Shown one piece after another: positions 17,119-24,412 of a stretch of DNA of 45,318 nucleotides. The stretch lies in the NCBI GenBank assembly GCA_964400785.1, contig CAYNWB010000017.1, positions 1 through 45,318 of the forward strand, given 5' to 3'. The notes beneath the pieces were generated by a model. That model was not told the origin of the DNA, did no database searches, and saw nothing but the letters and a program-made list of their open reading frames with translations. This DNA comes from CAVQGZ01 sp964400785. GTDB taxonomy: Bacteria; Actinomycetota; Actinomycetes; Jiangellales; Jiangellaceae. The translations under genes were made by a program, and so were the position numbers. Numbering within the stretch: position 1 is the first letter of the stretch; every line of letters starts with the position of its first letter.

Positions 17119-17334
17119 GTGGCGACACGAGAGCCCGGCGGCCAGCAGCAGCGCCAGCCGCAGCGCGACCGCGAGGTCGAGGAGACGACCGGTCCGGAGG
17201 TGGCCGACGACCTCAAGGACCGTCAGGACGCGTTGGCCGACGACGTCGACGCGATCCTGGCCGACATCGATGACGTGCTCGAGGAGAACGCGGAGGACTT
17301 CGTCCGCGGGTTCGTGCAGAAGGGTGGACAGTGA
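17119..17334 (+). CDS. pup: Prokaryotic ubiquitin-like protein Pup
   Basis: This 71-residue, mostly disordered, acidic and Gln-rich protein ends FVRGFVQKGGQ. The terminal Gln means it is the precursor form that Dop must deamidate before PafA can ligate it to lysines. The Arc-binding helix is ~30-60 (VADDLKDRQDALADDVD...). Lysines are K33 and K68. A perfect AGGAGG lies 6 nt before the GTG at 17119, the strongest Shine-Dalgarno I noticed in the locus, fitting high expression. The stop overlaps the prcB start (GTGA), coupling Pup and proteasome synthesis. It is too short to stand out among overlapping frames but is unambiguous. Confidence 0.97.
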   Translation: MATREPGGQQQRQPQRDREVEETTGPEVADDLKDRQDALADDVDAILADIDDVLEENAEDFVRGFVQKGGQ

Positions 17335-18173
17335 CCAGCCCGAGCAGCCTGCCGTCCGCCTTCTTCACCCCGGGCCGCACCTCGTTCGCCGACTTCCTGT
17401 CCGACGTGGCCCCTGACGTGGCGGCCCGTGCGCGGGCCGCAGCCGAGGCGACAGCGGCAGTGGGTGCCTCCGCTCCGCACGGCACCACCATCGTCGCCGT
17501 CACCTACGCCGGCGGCGTGGTGATGGCCGGCGACCGCCGCGCCACCGTCGGCAACATCATCGCCCAGCGCGACATCGAGAAGGTCTTCCCGGCCGACGAC
17601 TACACGGTCGTGGGCATCGCCGGGTCGGCGGGGATCGCCACCGAGCTCGTGCGCCTGCTGCAGGTCGAGCTCGAGCACTACGAGAAGATCGAGGGGACGC
17701 AGCTGTCGCTGGACGGCAAGGCGAACAGGCTGTCCACGATGATTCGCGGCAACCTGCCGATGGCGTTCCAGGGGCTCGCGGCGGTCCCCCTGTTCGCGGG
17801 GTTCGACCTCGACCAGCAGCGGGGTCGCATCTTCTCCTACGACGTCACCGGTGGCCGCTACGAGGAGCACGAGCACTACTCGGTCGGGTCGGGCTCGCTG
17901 TTCGCCCGCGGGGCGCTGAAGAAGCTGCACTCCAGCGAGGCCGACGTGCAGCGCGCCATCCGGGTGTGCGTCGAGGCGTTGTGGGACGCCGCCGACGACG
18001 ACTCCGCGACCGGGGGCCCCGACCTCGCCCGCGGGATCTACCCCGTGGTGGCCGTGGTCGACGGGTCCGGCTACCGGCGATACGGCGACGACGCGGTCGG
18101 AGCGGTCGTCCGAGACGTCGTGGCCGCCCGACAGAGGCGCCCGGACGGTCCGGCCGCCGGCGTGGACGAGTAG
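17331..18173 (+). CDS. prcB: 20S proteasome beta subunit PrcB
   Basis: PrcB forms the catalytic rings of the 20S core. The 280-residue precursor has a 51-residue propeptide that ends HG before the nucleophile T52 (HG/TTIVAV), which becomes Thr1 after autocleavage. The supporting residues are in register: D68 (mature Asp17, MAGDRRAT) and K84 (mature Lys33). GSGSLFARG supplies the active-site Ser/Gly region. The C-terminus (after ~265) is a short charged tail. The GTG start overlaps the pup stop and is followed 10 bp after its own stop by prcA. Confidence 0.98.
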   Translation: MTSPSSLPSAFFTPGRTSFADFLSDVAPDVAARARAAAEATAAVGASAPHGTTIVAVTYAGGVVMAGDRRATVGNIIAQRDIEKVFPADDYTVVGIAGSAGIATELVRLLQVELEHYEKIEGTQLSLDGKANRLSTMIRGNLPMAFQGLAAVPLFAGFDLDQQRGRIFSYDVTGGRYEEHEHYSVGSGSLFARGALKKLHSSEADVQRAIRVCVEALWDAADDDSATGGPDLARGIYPVVAVVDGSGYRRYGDDAVGAVVRDVVAARQRRPDGPAAGVDE

Positions 18174-18183
18174 GAGCGCCCTG

Positions 18184-18885
18184 ATGTCGATGCCCTTCTA
18201 CGTCTCGCCCGAGCAGCTGATGAAGGACCGGGCCGACTTCGCCCGCAAGGGCATCGCCCGGGGACGCAGCGTCGTGGTCATCCAGTACGTCGACGGCATC
18301 CTGTTCGTCGCGGAGAACCCGTCCACCTCGCTGCACAAGATCTCCGAGATCTACGACCGCATCGCGTTCGCCGCGGTGGGCAAGTACAACGAGTTCGAGA
18401 ACCTGCGGGTGGCCGGGGTGCGGCTCGCCGACCTGCGCGGCTACTCCTACGACCGCCGCGACGTGACCGGCCGTGGGCTGGCCAACGCCTACGCGCAGAC
18501 GCTGGGTGCGATCTTCACCACCGAGCCGAAGCCGTACGAGGTCGAGATCATCGTCGCCGAGGTCGGCTCCGACAGCACCGGCGACCAGGTCTTCCGGCTG
18601 ACCTACGACGGCTCTGTCGGCGACGAGCACGGCGTCGCCGTCATGGGCGGGTCGTCGGACGTCATCGGTGGGTACCTCGCCGAGCGCTACGCCGACGGCA
18701 TGTCGCTGGCCGAGGCTCTCACGCTCGCCGTGGACGGCTTGAGCCGCGACGGTGGCTCAGGGGAGGCGCGGTCGCTGGGGTCGGCACAGCTCGAGGTCGC
18801 GGTTCTCGACCGGCACCGTCCTCGCCGGGCCTTCCGGCGGATCCGGGCAGCAGAGATCGACCAGCTGCTCGGTGTCGAGGGGTGA
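18184..18885 (+). CDS. prcA: 20S proteasome alpha subunit PrcA
   Basis: PrcA forms the outer, gating rings of the proteasome. The 233-residue protein has the alpha-type N-terminus (MSMPFYVSPEQLMKDRADFA) that forms the gate and H0 helix, then LFVAENPSTSLHKISEIYDR and RDVTGRGLANAYAQTLG, both conserved in actinobacterial alpha subunits. It lacks a catalytic Thr, as expected. AGGAG overlapping the prcB stop lies 8 nt before the ATG. The C-terminus (AFRRI...LLGVEG) is shorter than in M. tuberculosis. Confidence 0.98.
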   Translation: MSMPFYVSPEQLMKDRADFARKGIARGRSVVVIQYVDGILFVAENPSTSLHKISEIYDRIAFAAVGKYNEFENLRVAGVRLADLRGYSYDRRDVTGRGLANAYAQTLGAIFTTEPKPYEVEIIVAEVGSDSTGDQVFRLTYDGSVGDEHGVAVMGGSSDVIGGYLAERYADGMSLAEALTLAVDGLSRDGGSGEARSLGSAQLEVAVLDRHRPRRAFRRIRAAEIDQLLGVEG

Positions 18886-18902
18886 GCTGAGCACCCGACG
18901 CC

Positions 18903-18908
18903 TACGGT
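18903..18908 (+). promoter_or_regulatory. -10 element (TACGGT) of pafA, leaderless
   Basis: TACGGT ends 6 nt before the ATG at 18915, in the 29-bp gap after prcA. It allows pafA to be transcribed apart from the pup-proteasome operon. Confidence 0.55.
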
Positions 18909-18914
18909 GGTGCC

Positions 18915-20276
18915 ATGCAGCGGCGCATCTTCGGGATCGAGACCGAGTACGGCGTCACCTGCACCTTCCAGGGCCAGCGGCGCCTGTCCCCGGACGAGGT
19001 CGCCCGGTACCTGTTCCGCCGCGTGGTGTCGTGGGGTCGCTCGAGCAACGTCTTTCTGCGCAACGGCGCGCGCCTGTACCTGGACGTCGGCAGCCATCCG
19101 GAGTACGCGACGCCGGAGTGCGACGACATCGGTGAGCTCGTGGCCCACGACAAGGCAGGCGAGCGGATCCTGGAAGGGCTGCTCGTCGACGCCCAGCACC
19201 GGCTCGCCGACGAGGGCATCGCCGGAGAGGTCTACCTGTTCAAGAACAACACCGACTCTGCGGGCAACTCCTACGGCTGCCACGAGAACTACCTGATCGC
19301 GCGGCACGGCGAGTTCGCCCGCATGGCCGACGTGCTCATCCCCTTCCTCGTCTCGCGCCAGATCATCTGCGGCGCCGGCAAGGTGCTGCAGACGCCGCGC
19401 GGCGCAGTCTTCTCGGTGAGCCAACGGGCCGAGCACATCTGGGAGGGCGTGTCGAGCGCGACCACGCGGTCGCGTCCGATCATCAACACCCGCGACGAGC
19501 CGCACGCCGACGCCGACCGGTACCGGCGGCTGCACGTGATCGTCGGCGACTCGAACATGTCCGAGACGACCACCCTGCTCAAGGTGGCCTCGACCGACCT
19601 GGTGATCCGGCTGGTCGAGGCCGGCATGGGCATGCGTGACCTGGCCCTGGAGAACCCGATCCGCGCGATCCGCGAGATCAGCCACGACCCGACGGGGCGG
19701 CGCCGGGTCAAGCTGTCGAACGGCCGCGAAGCCAGCGCGCTGGAGCTGCAGGACGCCTACCTGAGCCGCGTGCGCGACCTGGTCGACCGGGAGGGGTGGG
19801 ACGACCCCCTCACGCGGCGCACGCTGGACCTGTGGGAGCGCACGCTGAAGGCGGTGGACTCCGGGGACCTGTCGCTGGTCGAGCGTGAGATCGACTGGGT
19901 CATCAAGTACCGGCTGATCGAGCGCTACCGAGAGCGGCACGGTCTGAGCCTCGCCTCGCCGCGGGTGGCCCAGCTCGACCTGGCCTACCACGACATCCAT
20001 CGCGGACGTGGCCTGTACTACCTGCTCGAGCGCCAGGGTGCGCTGACGCGTACCACCACCGACCTGGCGACCTTCGAGGCCAAGTCGCTACCCCCGCAGA
20101 CGACCCGAGCCCGGCTGCGCGGCGAGTTCATCAAGGCCGCCCAGCTGCGCCGCCGCGACTTCACCGTCGACTGGGTGCACCTCAAGCTCAACGACCAGGC
20201 TCAGCGCACCGTGCTCTGCAAGGACCCGTTCCGGGCCACCGACGAGCGCGTCGACCGACTCATCGCCGGCATGTGA
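18915..20276 (+). CDS. pafA: Pup-protein ligase PafA
   Basis: PafA phosphorylates the C-terminal Glu of deamidated Pup and joins it to substrate lysines. The 453-residue protein keeps E9 (GIETEYG, metal ligand) and D57 (YLDVGSHPEY, catalytic Asp), and lacks the ~40-residue loop that marks Dop. The C-terminal domain contains FTVDWVHLKLNDQ, which helps bind Pup. The stop overlaps the GTG of the FKBP lipoprotein. The ATG start follows a leaderless -10. Confidence 0.98.
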   Translation: MQRRIFGIETEYGVTCTFQGQRRLSPDEVARYLFRRVVSWGRSSNVFLRNGARLYLDVGSHPEYATPECDDIGELVAHDKAGERILEGLLVDAQHRLADEGIAGEVYLFKNNTDSAGNSYGCHENYLIARHGEFARMADVLIPFLVSRQIICGAGKVLQTPRGAVFSVSQRAEHIWEGVSSATTRSRPIINTRDEPHADADRYRRLHVIVGDSNMSETTTLLKVASTDLVIRLVEAGMGMRDLALENPIRAIREISHDPTGRRRVKLSNGREASALELQDAYLSRVRDLVDREGWDDPLTRRTLDLWERTLKAVDSGDLSLVEREIDWVIKYRLIERYRERHGLSLASPRVAQLDLAYHDIHRGRGLYYLLERQGALTRTTTDLATFEAKSLPPQTTRARLRGEFIKAAQLRRRDFTVDWVHLKLNDQAQRTVLCKDPFRATDERVDRLIAGM

Positions 20277-21187
20277 CCGGTGGTGTGAGAAAGTCTGATG
20301 TGACCGCTTCGCGTGCTCTGCCCGTCCTGCTGCTCGTCGCTGCCCTGACCACGGCTGCCGCATGCAGCAGCTCGGGGTCGACCCCCGCCGAGGGCGACAG
20401 CGGCGTGTCCGTGTCGGCCGACACCGCCGCCGCTGCGGAGATCACCGTCCCGGACGGTGAGCCGCCGAGCGATCTCGTGGTGGAGACCGTGGTCGCCGGT
20501 GACGGCGACGAGGTCGAGGCCGGCGACCTGCTTCTCGCCGACTACTCCGGCGTGCTGTGGGACACCGGCGAGGAGTTCGACTCCTCGTGGAGCCGAGGCG
20601 AGCCGGCGGCCTTCGGCATCGGCACCGGTGCCGTCATCGAGGGCTGGGACGAGGGGCTGGTCGGCCAGACGATCGGCAGCCGCGTGCTGCTGGTCATCCC
20701 GCCGGAGCTGGCCTACGGGGACGAGGACACGCCCGCCATCCCTGGGGGCTCGACCCTGGTGTTCGTCGTGGACGTGCGCGACGCCTTCTCGGCTGCCGAC
20801 GCTGCGCAGGGCCCGGCGGTCACCGACCTGCCCGACGGCCTGCCGCAGGTCAGTGGGGCCGCGGGGGAGCAGCCGCAGATCTCTGTGGACGGCGCCGAGA
20901 CGCCGGCGCAGTCCGACAGCGTGCTCCTCGTCGAGGGAGGAGGAGACCCGCTGGACGCGGACGGCACGCTGGTGGTGCACGCGGTGCAGTCCTCGCTCAC
21001 CTCGGGTGAGGTTCTCTTCTCGACCTGGGACGGCGCGCCCGTGCCGTTGGACGCCGCCGGCCTGCCGGGGCTCGCCGAGGCTCTCGACGGAGCCGACGCG
21101 GGAGCGCGGGCTCTGACCCGCATCTCGGCCGAGGACAACGCCGGCGAGCCGCTGGTGCTGGTCGTCGACGTGCTCGCGTCGTACTGA
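20273..21187 (+). CDS. FKBP-type peptidyl-prolyl isomerase, predicted lipoprotein with a second degenerate FKBP-like domain
   Basis: The 304-residue protein has a lipoprotein signal: basic n-region (RKSDVTASR), hydrophobic ALPVLLLVAALTTAAA and lipobox cysteine C31. An FKBP domain (~70-170) shows DYSGVLWDTGEEFDSSW, GAVIEGWDEGLVG, VLLVIPPELAYGDE and IPGGSTLVFVVDV. A second, divergent copy (~200-304) keeps the fold-like pattern VHAVQSSLTSGEVLFSTWDG and ends LVLVVDVL, but lacks the VIxGW core, so it is probably not catalytic. Starts at 20273 (GTGA overlap with pafA), 20285 and 20300 are all possible; I used the coupled one. It should fold proline-containing exported proteins at the outer membrane face; the link to pupylation is only by position. 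Confidence 0.88.
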   Translation: MTGGVRKSDVTASRALPVLLLVAALTTAAACSSSGSTPAEGDSGVSVSADTAAAAEITVPDGEPPSDLVVETVVAGDGDEVEAGDLLLADYSGVLWDTGEEFDSSWSRGEPAAFGIGTGAVIEGWDEGLVGQTIGSRVLLVIPPELAYGDEDTPAIPGGSTLVFVVDVRDAFSAADAAQGPAVTDLPDGLPQVSGAAGEQPQISVDGAETPAQSDSVLLVEGGGDPLDADGTLVVHAVQSSLTSGEVLFSTWDGAPVPLDAAGLPGLAEALDGADAGARALTRISAEDNAGEPLVLVVDVLASY

Positions 21188-21206
21188 CCCAGCCCGCGCG
21201 ACCGCG

Positions 21207-21212
21207 TAGCAT
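21207..21212 (+). promoter_or_regulatory. -10 element (TAGCAT) of tatA
   Basis: TAGCAT lies in the 53-bp gap before tatA. Transcription near 21219 would give a ~20-nt leader carrying GAGGAGG (21229-21235). Confidence 0.45.
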
Positions 21213-21240
21213 CGACACAACCGCCCACGAGGAGGACGCC

Positions 21241-21519
21241 ATGTTCCGACAGTTCGGCGCTCAAGAGCTGCTCATCATCCTGCTGATCGTCGTGCTGCTC
21301 TTCGGCGCGAAGAAGCTGCCGGAGACCGCGCGCGGTCTGGGCCGCTCGTTGCGCATCTTCAAGGCCGAGACCAAGGGCCTCACCGACGACGACGCCACCG
21401 ACCAGCCGTCGACCGCCACGACGCCGCCGCAGATCACCGCCCAGGGCCCGGCGCCCGCCTCGGAGACCGTCGAGCCGACGGCCGCCCCCGCGCCCTCCAA
21501 CGTCGACGAGCGCTCCTAG
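21241..21519 (+). CDS. tatA: Twin-arginine translocase subunit TatA
   Basis: TatA oligomerises to let folded proteins cross the membrane. The 92-residue protein has an N-terminal TM helix (~9-21, ELLIILLIVVLLF) followed by the FGAKKLPE hinge and amphipathic helix (GLGRSLRIFKAETKG). A disordered Pro/Thr/Ala-rich tail makes up the second half. GAGGAGG sits 5 nt before the ATG. It precedes tatC; no tatB is in the window. Confidence 0.97.
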   Translation: MFRQFGAQELLIILLIVVLLFGAKKLPETARGLGRSLRIFKAETKGLTDDDATDQPSTATTPPQITAQGPAPASETVEPTAAPAPSNVDERS

Positions 21520-21556
21520 CGCCACCGCCTCCGGCCACGCGCCGGACAGGTTCGCC

Positions 21557-22447
21557 ATGGCCACCATCATCCGAGGACGCCACCCGTCCGGCTCTGCCGA
21601 CGACGGGGGTCGGATGCCGCTGGCCGACCATCTGCGGGAGCTGCGCACGCGCGTGCTGATCTCGGCGGCTGCCGTGGTGGTCGGCATGGTCGTCGGCCTG
21701 ATCTTCTACGACCCGCTGCTCGAGCTGTTCGTCGGCCCGTTCCAGACCACCACCGCCCGCCTCGCCGAGGAGCAGGGGCTCGAGGCGGTCATCAACTTCG
21801 ACGGCATCGCCGACCCGTTCACGATCCCGCTGCGCCTGGCCATCCTCGCCGGCATCGTGTTCGCCGCGCCCATCTGGATCTACCAGCTGTGGCGGTTCAT
21901 CGTCCCGGGCCTCTACGGCCACGAGAAGCGGTGGGCGGCGGCAGTTCTGCTCACGGCGGTTCCGCTGTTCCTGGCCGGCGTGGCGCTGTGCTACTGGCTG
22001 CTGCCGAAGGGCCTGACGGTTCTGCTGGGGTTCACCCCGGAGGGCGTCAGCAACTTCGTGTCGTTCTCGCGCTACTTCTCCTTCGTCGTGCGCCTGCTGC
22101 TGGTGTTCGGCATCGCGTTCCTGCTCCCGGTCTTCGTGATCCTGCTCAACGCGGTCGGCGTGTTCTCCGGCGCGGCGCTGTCGTCGGCGCGCCGGTGGAT
22201 CATCGTCGGCGTGTTCGTGTTCGCCGCGGTGGCCACGCCGACCGGTGACCCGATCACGATGCTCATGCTGGCCGTGCCGATGTGGCTGCTCTTCGAGGGC
22301 TCGGTGCTCGTGTGCCGGTTCAACGACCGACGGCGGGCAAAGCACGAGCGCGAGCTGGGGCTGACCGGTCTGGACGACGACGAGGCCTCGCCGCTGGACG
22401 AGACCCCCACGGCGGCCGACGACGACCGATCCTCGCCGCTGACGTGA
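21557..22447 (+). CDS. tatC: Sec-independent protein translocase subunit TatC
   Basis: TatC is the twin-arginine signal-peptide receptor. The protein has 296 residues with six predicted TM segments and the N-terminal signature MPLADHLRELRTRV at residues 20-33. Conserved features are the FGIAFLLPVFV helix and AAVATPTGDPITM before the last helices. The upstream ATG at 21557 (GACAGG Shine-Dalgarno-like) gives a 19-residue extension; ATG at 21614, the usual family start, is a real alternative. The C-terminus is a long acidic tail (~45 residues). The stop overlaps the lipid kinase start (GTGA). Confidence 0.96.
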   Translation: MATIIRGRHPSGSADDGGRMPLADHLRELRTRVLISAAAVVVGMVVGLIFYDPLLELFVGPFQTTTARLAEEQGLEAVINFDGIADPFTIPLRLAILAGIVFAAPIWIYQLWRFIVPGLYGHEKRWAAAVLLTAVPLFLAGVALCYWLLPKGLTVLLGFTPEGVSNFVSFSRYFSFVVRLLLVFGIAFLLPVFVILLNAVGVFSGAALSSARRWIIVGVFVFAAVATPTGDPITMLMLAVPMWLLFEGSVLVCRFNDRRRAKHERELGLTGLDDDEASPLDETPTAADDDRSSPLT

Positions 22448-23379
22448 ACGAGGGTCCGCCCCCGTCGGATCGTCGCTTCACCCTTCTGGTCAACCCGACC
22501 GCAGGACGGGGCCGGGCGCACAGCATGGGTGGGGTGGTCGAGCGGCGCCTGCGGCTGGCCGGGGCCCGCGTCGAGGTGCTCCCGGCGGCCTCGGCGCACC
22601 AGATGACGGCGTGGTGCCGGCAGGCGGTCGATGTCGCCCGCGACTCGGCGCAGGCCGGTGAGTGGCACGCGGTCGTGGCGGTCGGCGGCGACGGAACGGT
22701 GCACACCGTGCTTCAGGCGGTCGGCACCAGCGGCGTCCCCGTCGGCGTGGTAGCGGCGGGCTCGGGTGACGACGCCGCACGGGCCTGGGGCCTGCCGCGG
22801 GCACGGCCCGACGAGGCGGCGACGGTGCTGCTGACCGGTCGCACGACGCAGGTCGACCTCGGCGTGAGCGAGGGCATGGACGGCTCCACGACGTACTTCG
22901 CGACAGTGCTGGCGGCCGGGTTCGACTCACGGGTCAGCGAGCGATCCCTGCGTCTGGAGTCGGTGCCGTCGGCTCTGCGGTACGTGGTCGCCATCGCCGC
23001 CGAGCTGCGGGAGTTTCGCCCCCTGCACTACCGGCTGGAGCTCGACGGCGAGGCCTGGCAGACCGAGGGCATGCTGGTCGCCGTCGCGAACGGCCCCTCC
23101 TACGGCGGGGGGATGGCGGTGTGCCCGGACGCCGACCCGAGGGACGGCCTGCTGGACGTGCTCGTGCTGCGTCCGCTGCCGACGCTGGACTTCATGCGGG
23201 TCTTCCCCCGGGTGTACCGGGGGACCCACCTGAGCCATCCCGCCGTCTCGGTGCGGCGGGCCCGACGGGTGCGTGTGCAGGCCGAGGACGTGCTGGCCTT
23301 CGCCGACGGGGAGCGTGTCGGTCCGCTGCCGCAGACGGTGTCGGTGGTTCCCGGCGGGCTCACCCTTGTCGGGCCATGA
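22444..23379 (+). CDS. Diacylglycerol/sphingosine kinase-like lipid kinase
   Basis: The 311-residue protein has the N-terminal TLLVNPTAGRGRA strand-loop, the nucleotide-binding GGDGT at 81-85 and AAGSGDDAARAWGLP, where many relatives have GTGNDFAR. The C-terminal beta domain has VAVANGPSYGGGMAVCPDADPRDGLLDV. This is the YegS/DgkB-type lipid kinase family; the lipid substrate is not predictable. The GTG start overlaps the tatC stop, so it is likely co-translated. Confidence 0.92.
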   Translation: MNEGPPPSDRRFTLLVNPTAGRGRAHSMGGVVERRLRLAGARVEVLPAASAHQMTAWCRQAVDVARDSAQAGEWHAVVAVGGDGTVHTVLQAVGTSGVPVGVVAAGSGDDAARAWGLPRARPDEAATVLLTGRTTQVDLGVSEGMDGSTTYFATVLAAGFDSRVSERSLRLESVPSALRYVVAIAAELREFRPLHYRLELDGEAWQTEGMLVAVANGPSYGGGMAVCPDADPRDGLLDVLVLRPLPTLDFMRVFPRVYRGTHLSHPAVSVRRARRVRVQAEDVLAFADGERVGPLPQTVSVVPGGLTLVGP

Positions 23380-23380
23380 T
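23375..23380 (+). promoter_or_regulatory. Possible -10 element (CATGAT) of corA
   Basis: CATGAT ends 6 nt before the GTG at 23387. It departs from TANNNT only at the first base, so the call is weaker than the others. Confidence 0.3.
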
Positions 23381-23386
23381 GGTCCG

Positions 23387-24412
23387 GTGATCCGCTCGAT
23401 GGGGTACTTCCGCGACGGAGTACCCGTCGCTCTCGAAGGGTTCACCGACGCCACCTTCGACAGCCCCAGCGTGCGTGAGGCCCACGAGGTGATCGAACGG
23501 GCCCACGAGCGCGCACGGGCCGACGGCGGCGGGGCCTTCGTCTGGGTCGGCCTGTTCCAGCCCACCAAGGCCGAGCTGGCGTCCGTGGCCTCGGTGTTCG
23601 GGCTCGAGCGGCACGACGTCGAGGACGCCGGCAACAGCCATCAGCGGCCGAAGGCCGACATCACCGAGTCGTCTGCCTTCCTGCTGATGAAGGTGCTCAG
23701 CTACGTACCGCTCACCCGGCAGGTCGAGGCGGGGCAGCTCGCCGTCTTCGTGGGTGCGAGCTACGTGCTCACCGTCCGCTACGGCAGCACCCGCGACCTG
23801 CGACAGGTGCGCGACCGGGTGGCGGTGCGCACCGACGTGCTGCGCAAGGGGCCCGTGGGCGTCCTGCACGCGATCGTCGACCAGGTCGTCGACGGCTACC
23901 TCGCGGTCGAGGACCAGGTTCTGGCCGAGGTCGAGCGGTTGGAGGAGCAGGTGTTCTCGCCCAGGGACCTCGACCTGTCGGAGTCGATCTATCTTCTCAA
24001 GCGAGAGAACCTCGAGGTACGCCGAGCGGTGACCCCTCTGCTCTCGCTCGCCGACGACATGGTCCACGAGCGGCTGGACGAGGTACCCGCGCCGATGCAG
24101 GCGGCGTTCCGCGACGTGGGGGAGCACCTGATGCGGGTCGCCGACCACTCCGAGTCGGTGGACGCGCTGCTGCTGGCGCTCATGGCGGCAGCCAACGCCA
24201 AGTCGGGCCTGCGCCAGAACTCCGACCAACGCAGGATCGCCGCGTGGGCCGCGCTGGCACTGATCCCGACCGTGGTCGGCAGCATCTACGGCATGAACTT
24301 CGTGGGCATGCCGGAGCTGGAGTGGCGATGGGGCTACCCCGTGGTGCTTCTGCTCATCGGCACCCTGATGACGGTCGTGCACCGCCGGCTGCGGCGGGCG
24401 GGTTGGTTGTGA
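23387..24412 (+). CDS. corA: CorA family magnesium/divalent cation transporter
   Basis: The 341-residue protein has a soluble N-terminal alpha/beta domain, a long helical stalk (~150-280, KRENLEVRRAVTPLL) and two C-terminal TM helices. The CorA selectivity motif GMN is at 302-304 (YGMNFVGMPE) between them. The family forms a pentameric Mg2+/Co2+ channel. The GTG at 23387 is chosen; ATG at 23399 is possible. The stop overlaps the helY start (GTGA). Confidence 0.94.
   Translation: MIRSMGYFRDGVPVALEGFTDATFDSPSVREAHEVIERAHERARADGGGAFVWVGLFQPTKAELASVASVFGLERHDVEDAGNSHQRPKADITESSAFLLMKVLSYVPLTRQVEAGQLAVFVGASYVLTVRYGSTRDLRQVRDRVAVRTDVLRKGPVGVLHAIVDQVVDGYLAVEDQVLAEVERLEEQVFSPRDLDLSESIYLLKRENLEVRRAVTPLLSLADDMVHERLDEVPAPMQAAFRDVGEHLMRVADHSESVDALLLALMAAANAKSGLRQNSDQRRIAAWAALALIPTVVGSIYGMNFVGMPELEWRWGYPVVLLLIGTLMTVVHRRLRRAGWL

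Noticed and set aside
15700..17334. Long frame joining the dop region to pup
   Set aside because: Only its last 72 codons are pup; the upstream part is an out-of-frame reading of dop, and pup has its own GTG and AGGAGG.
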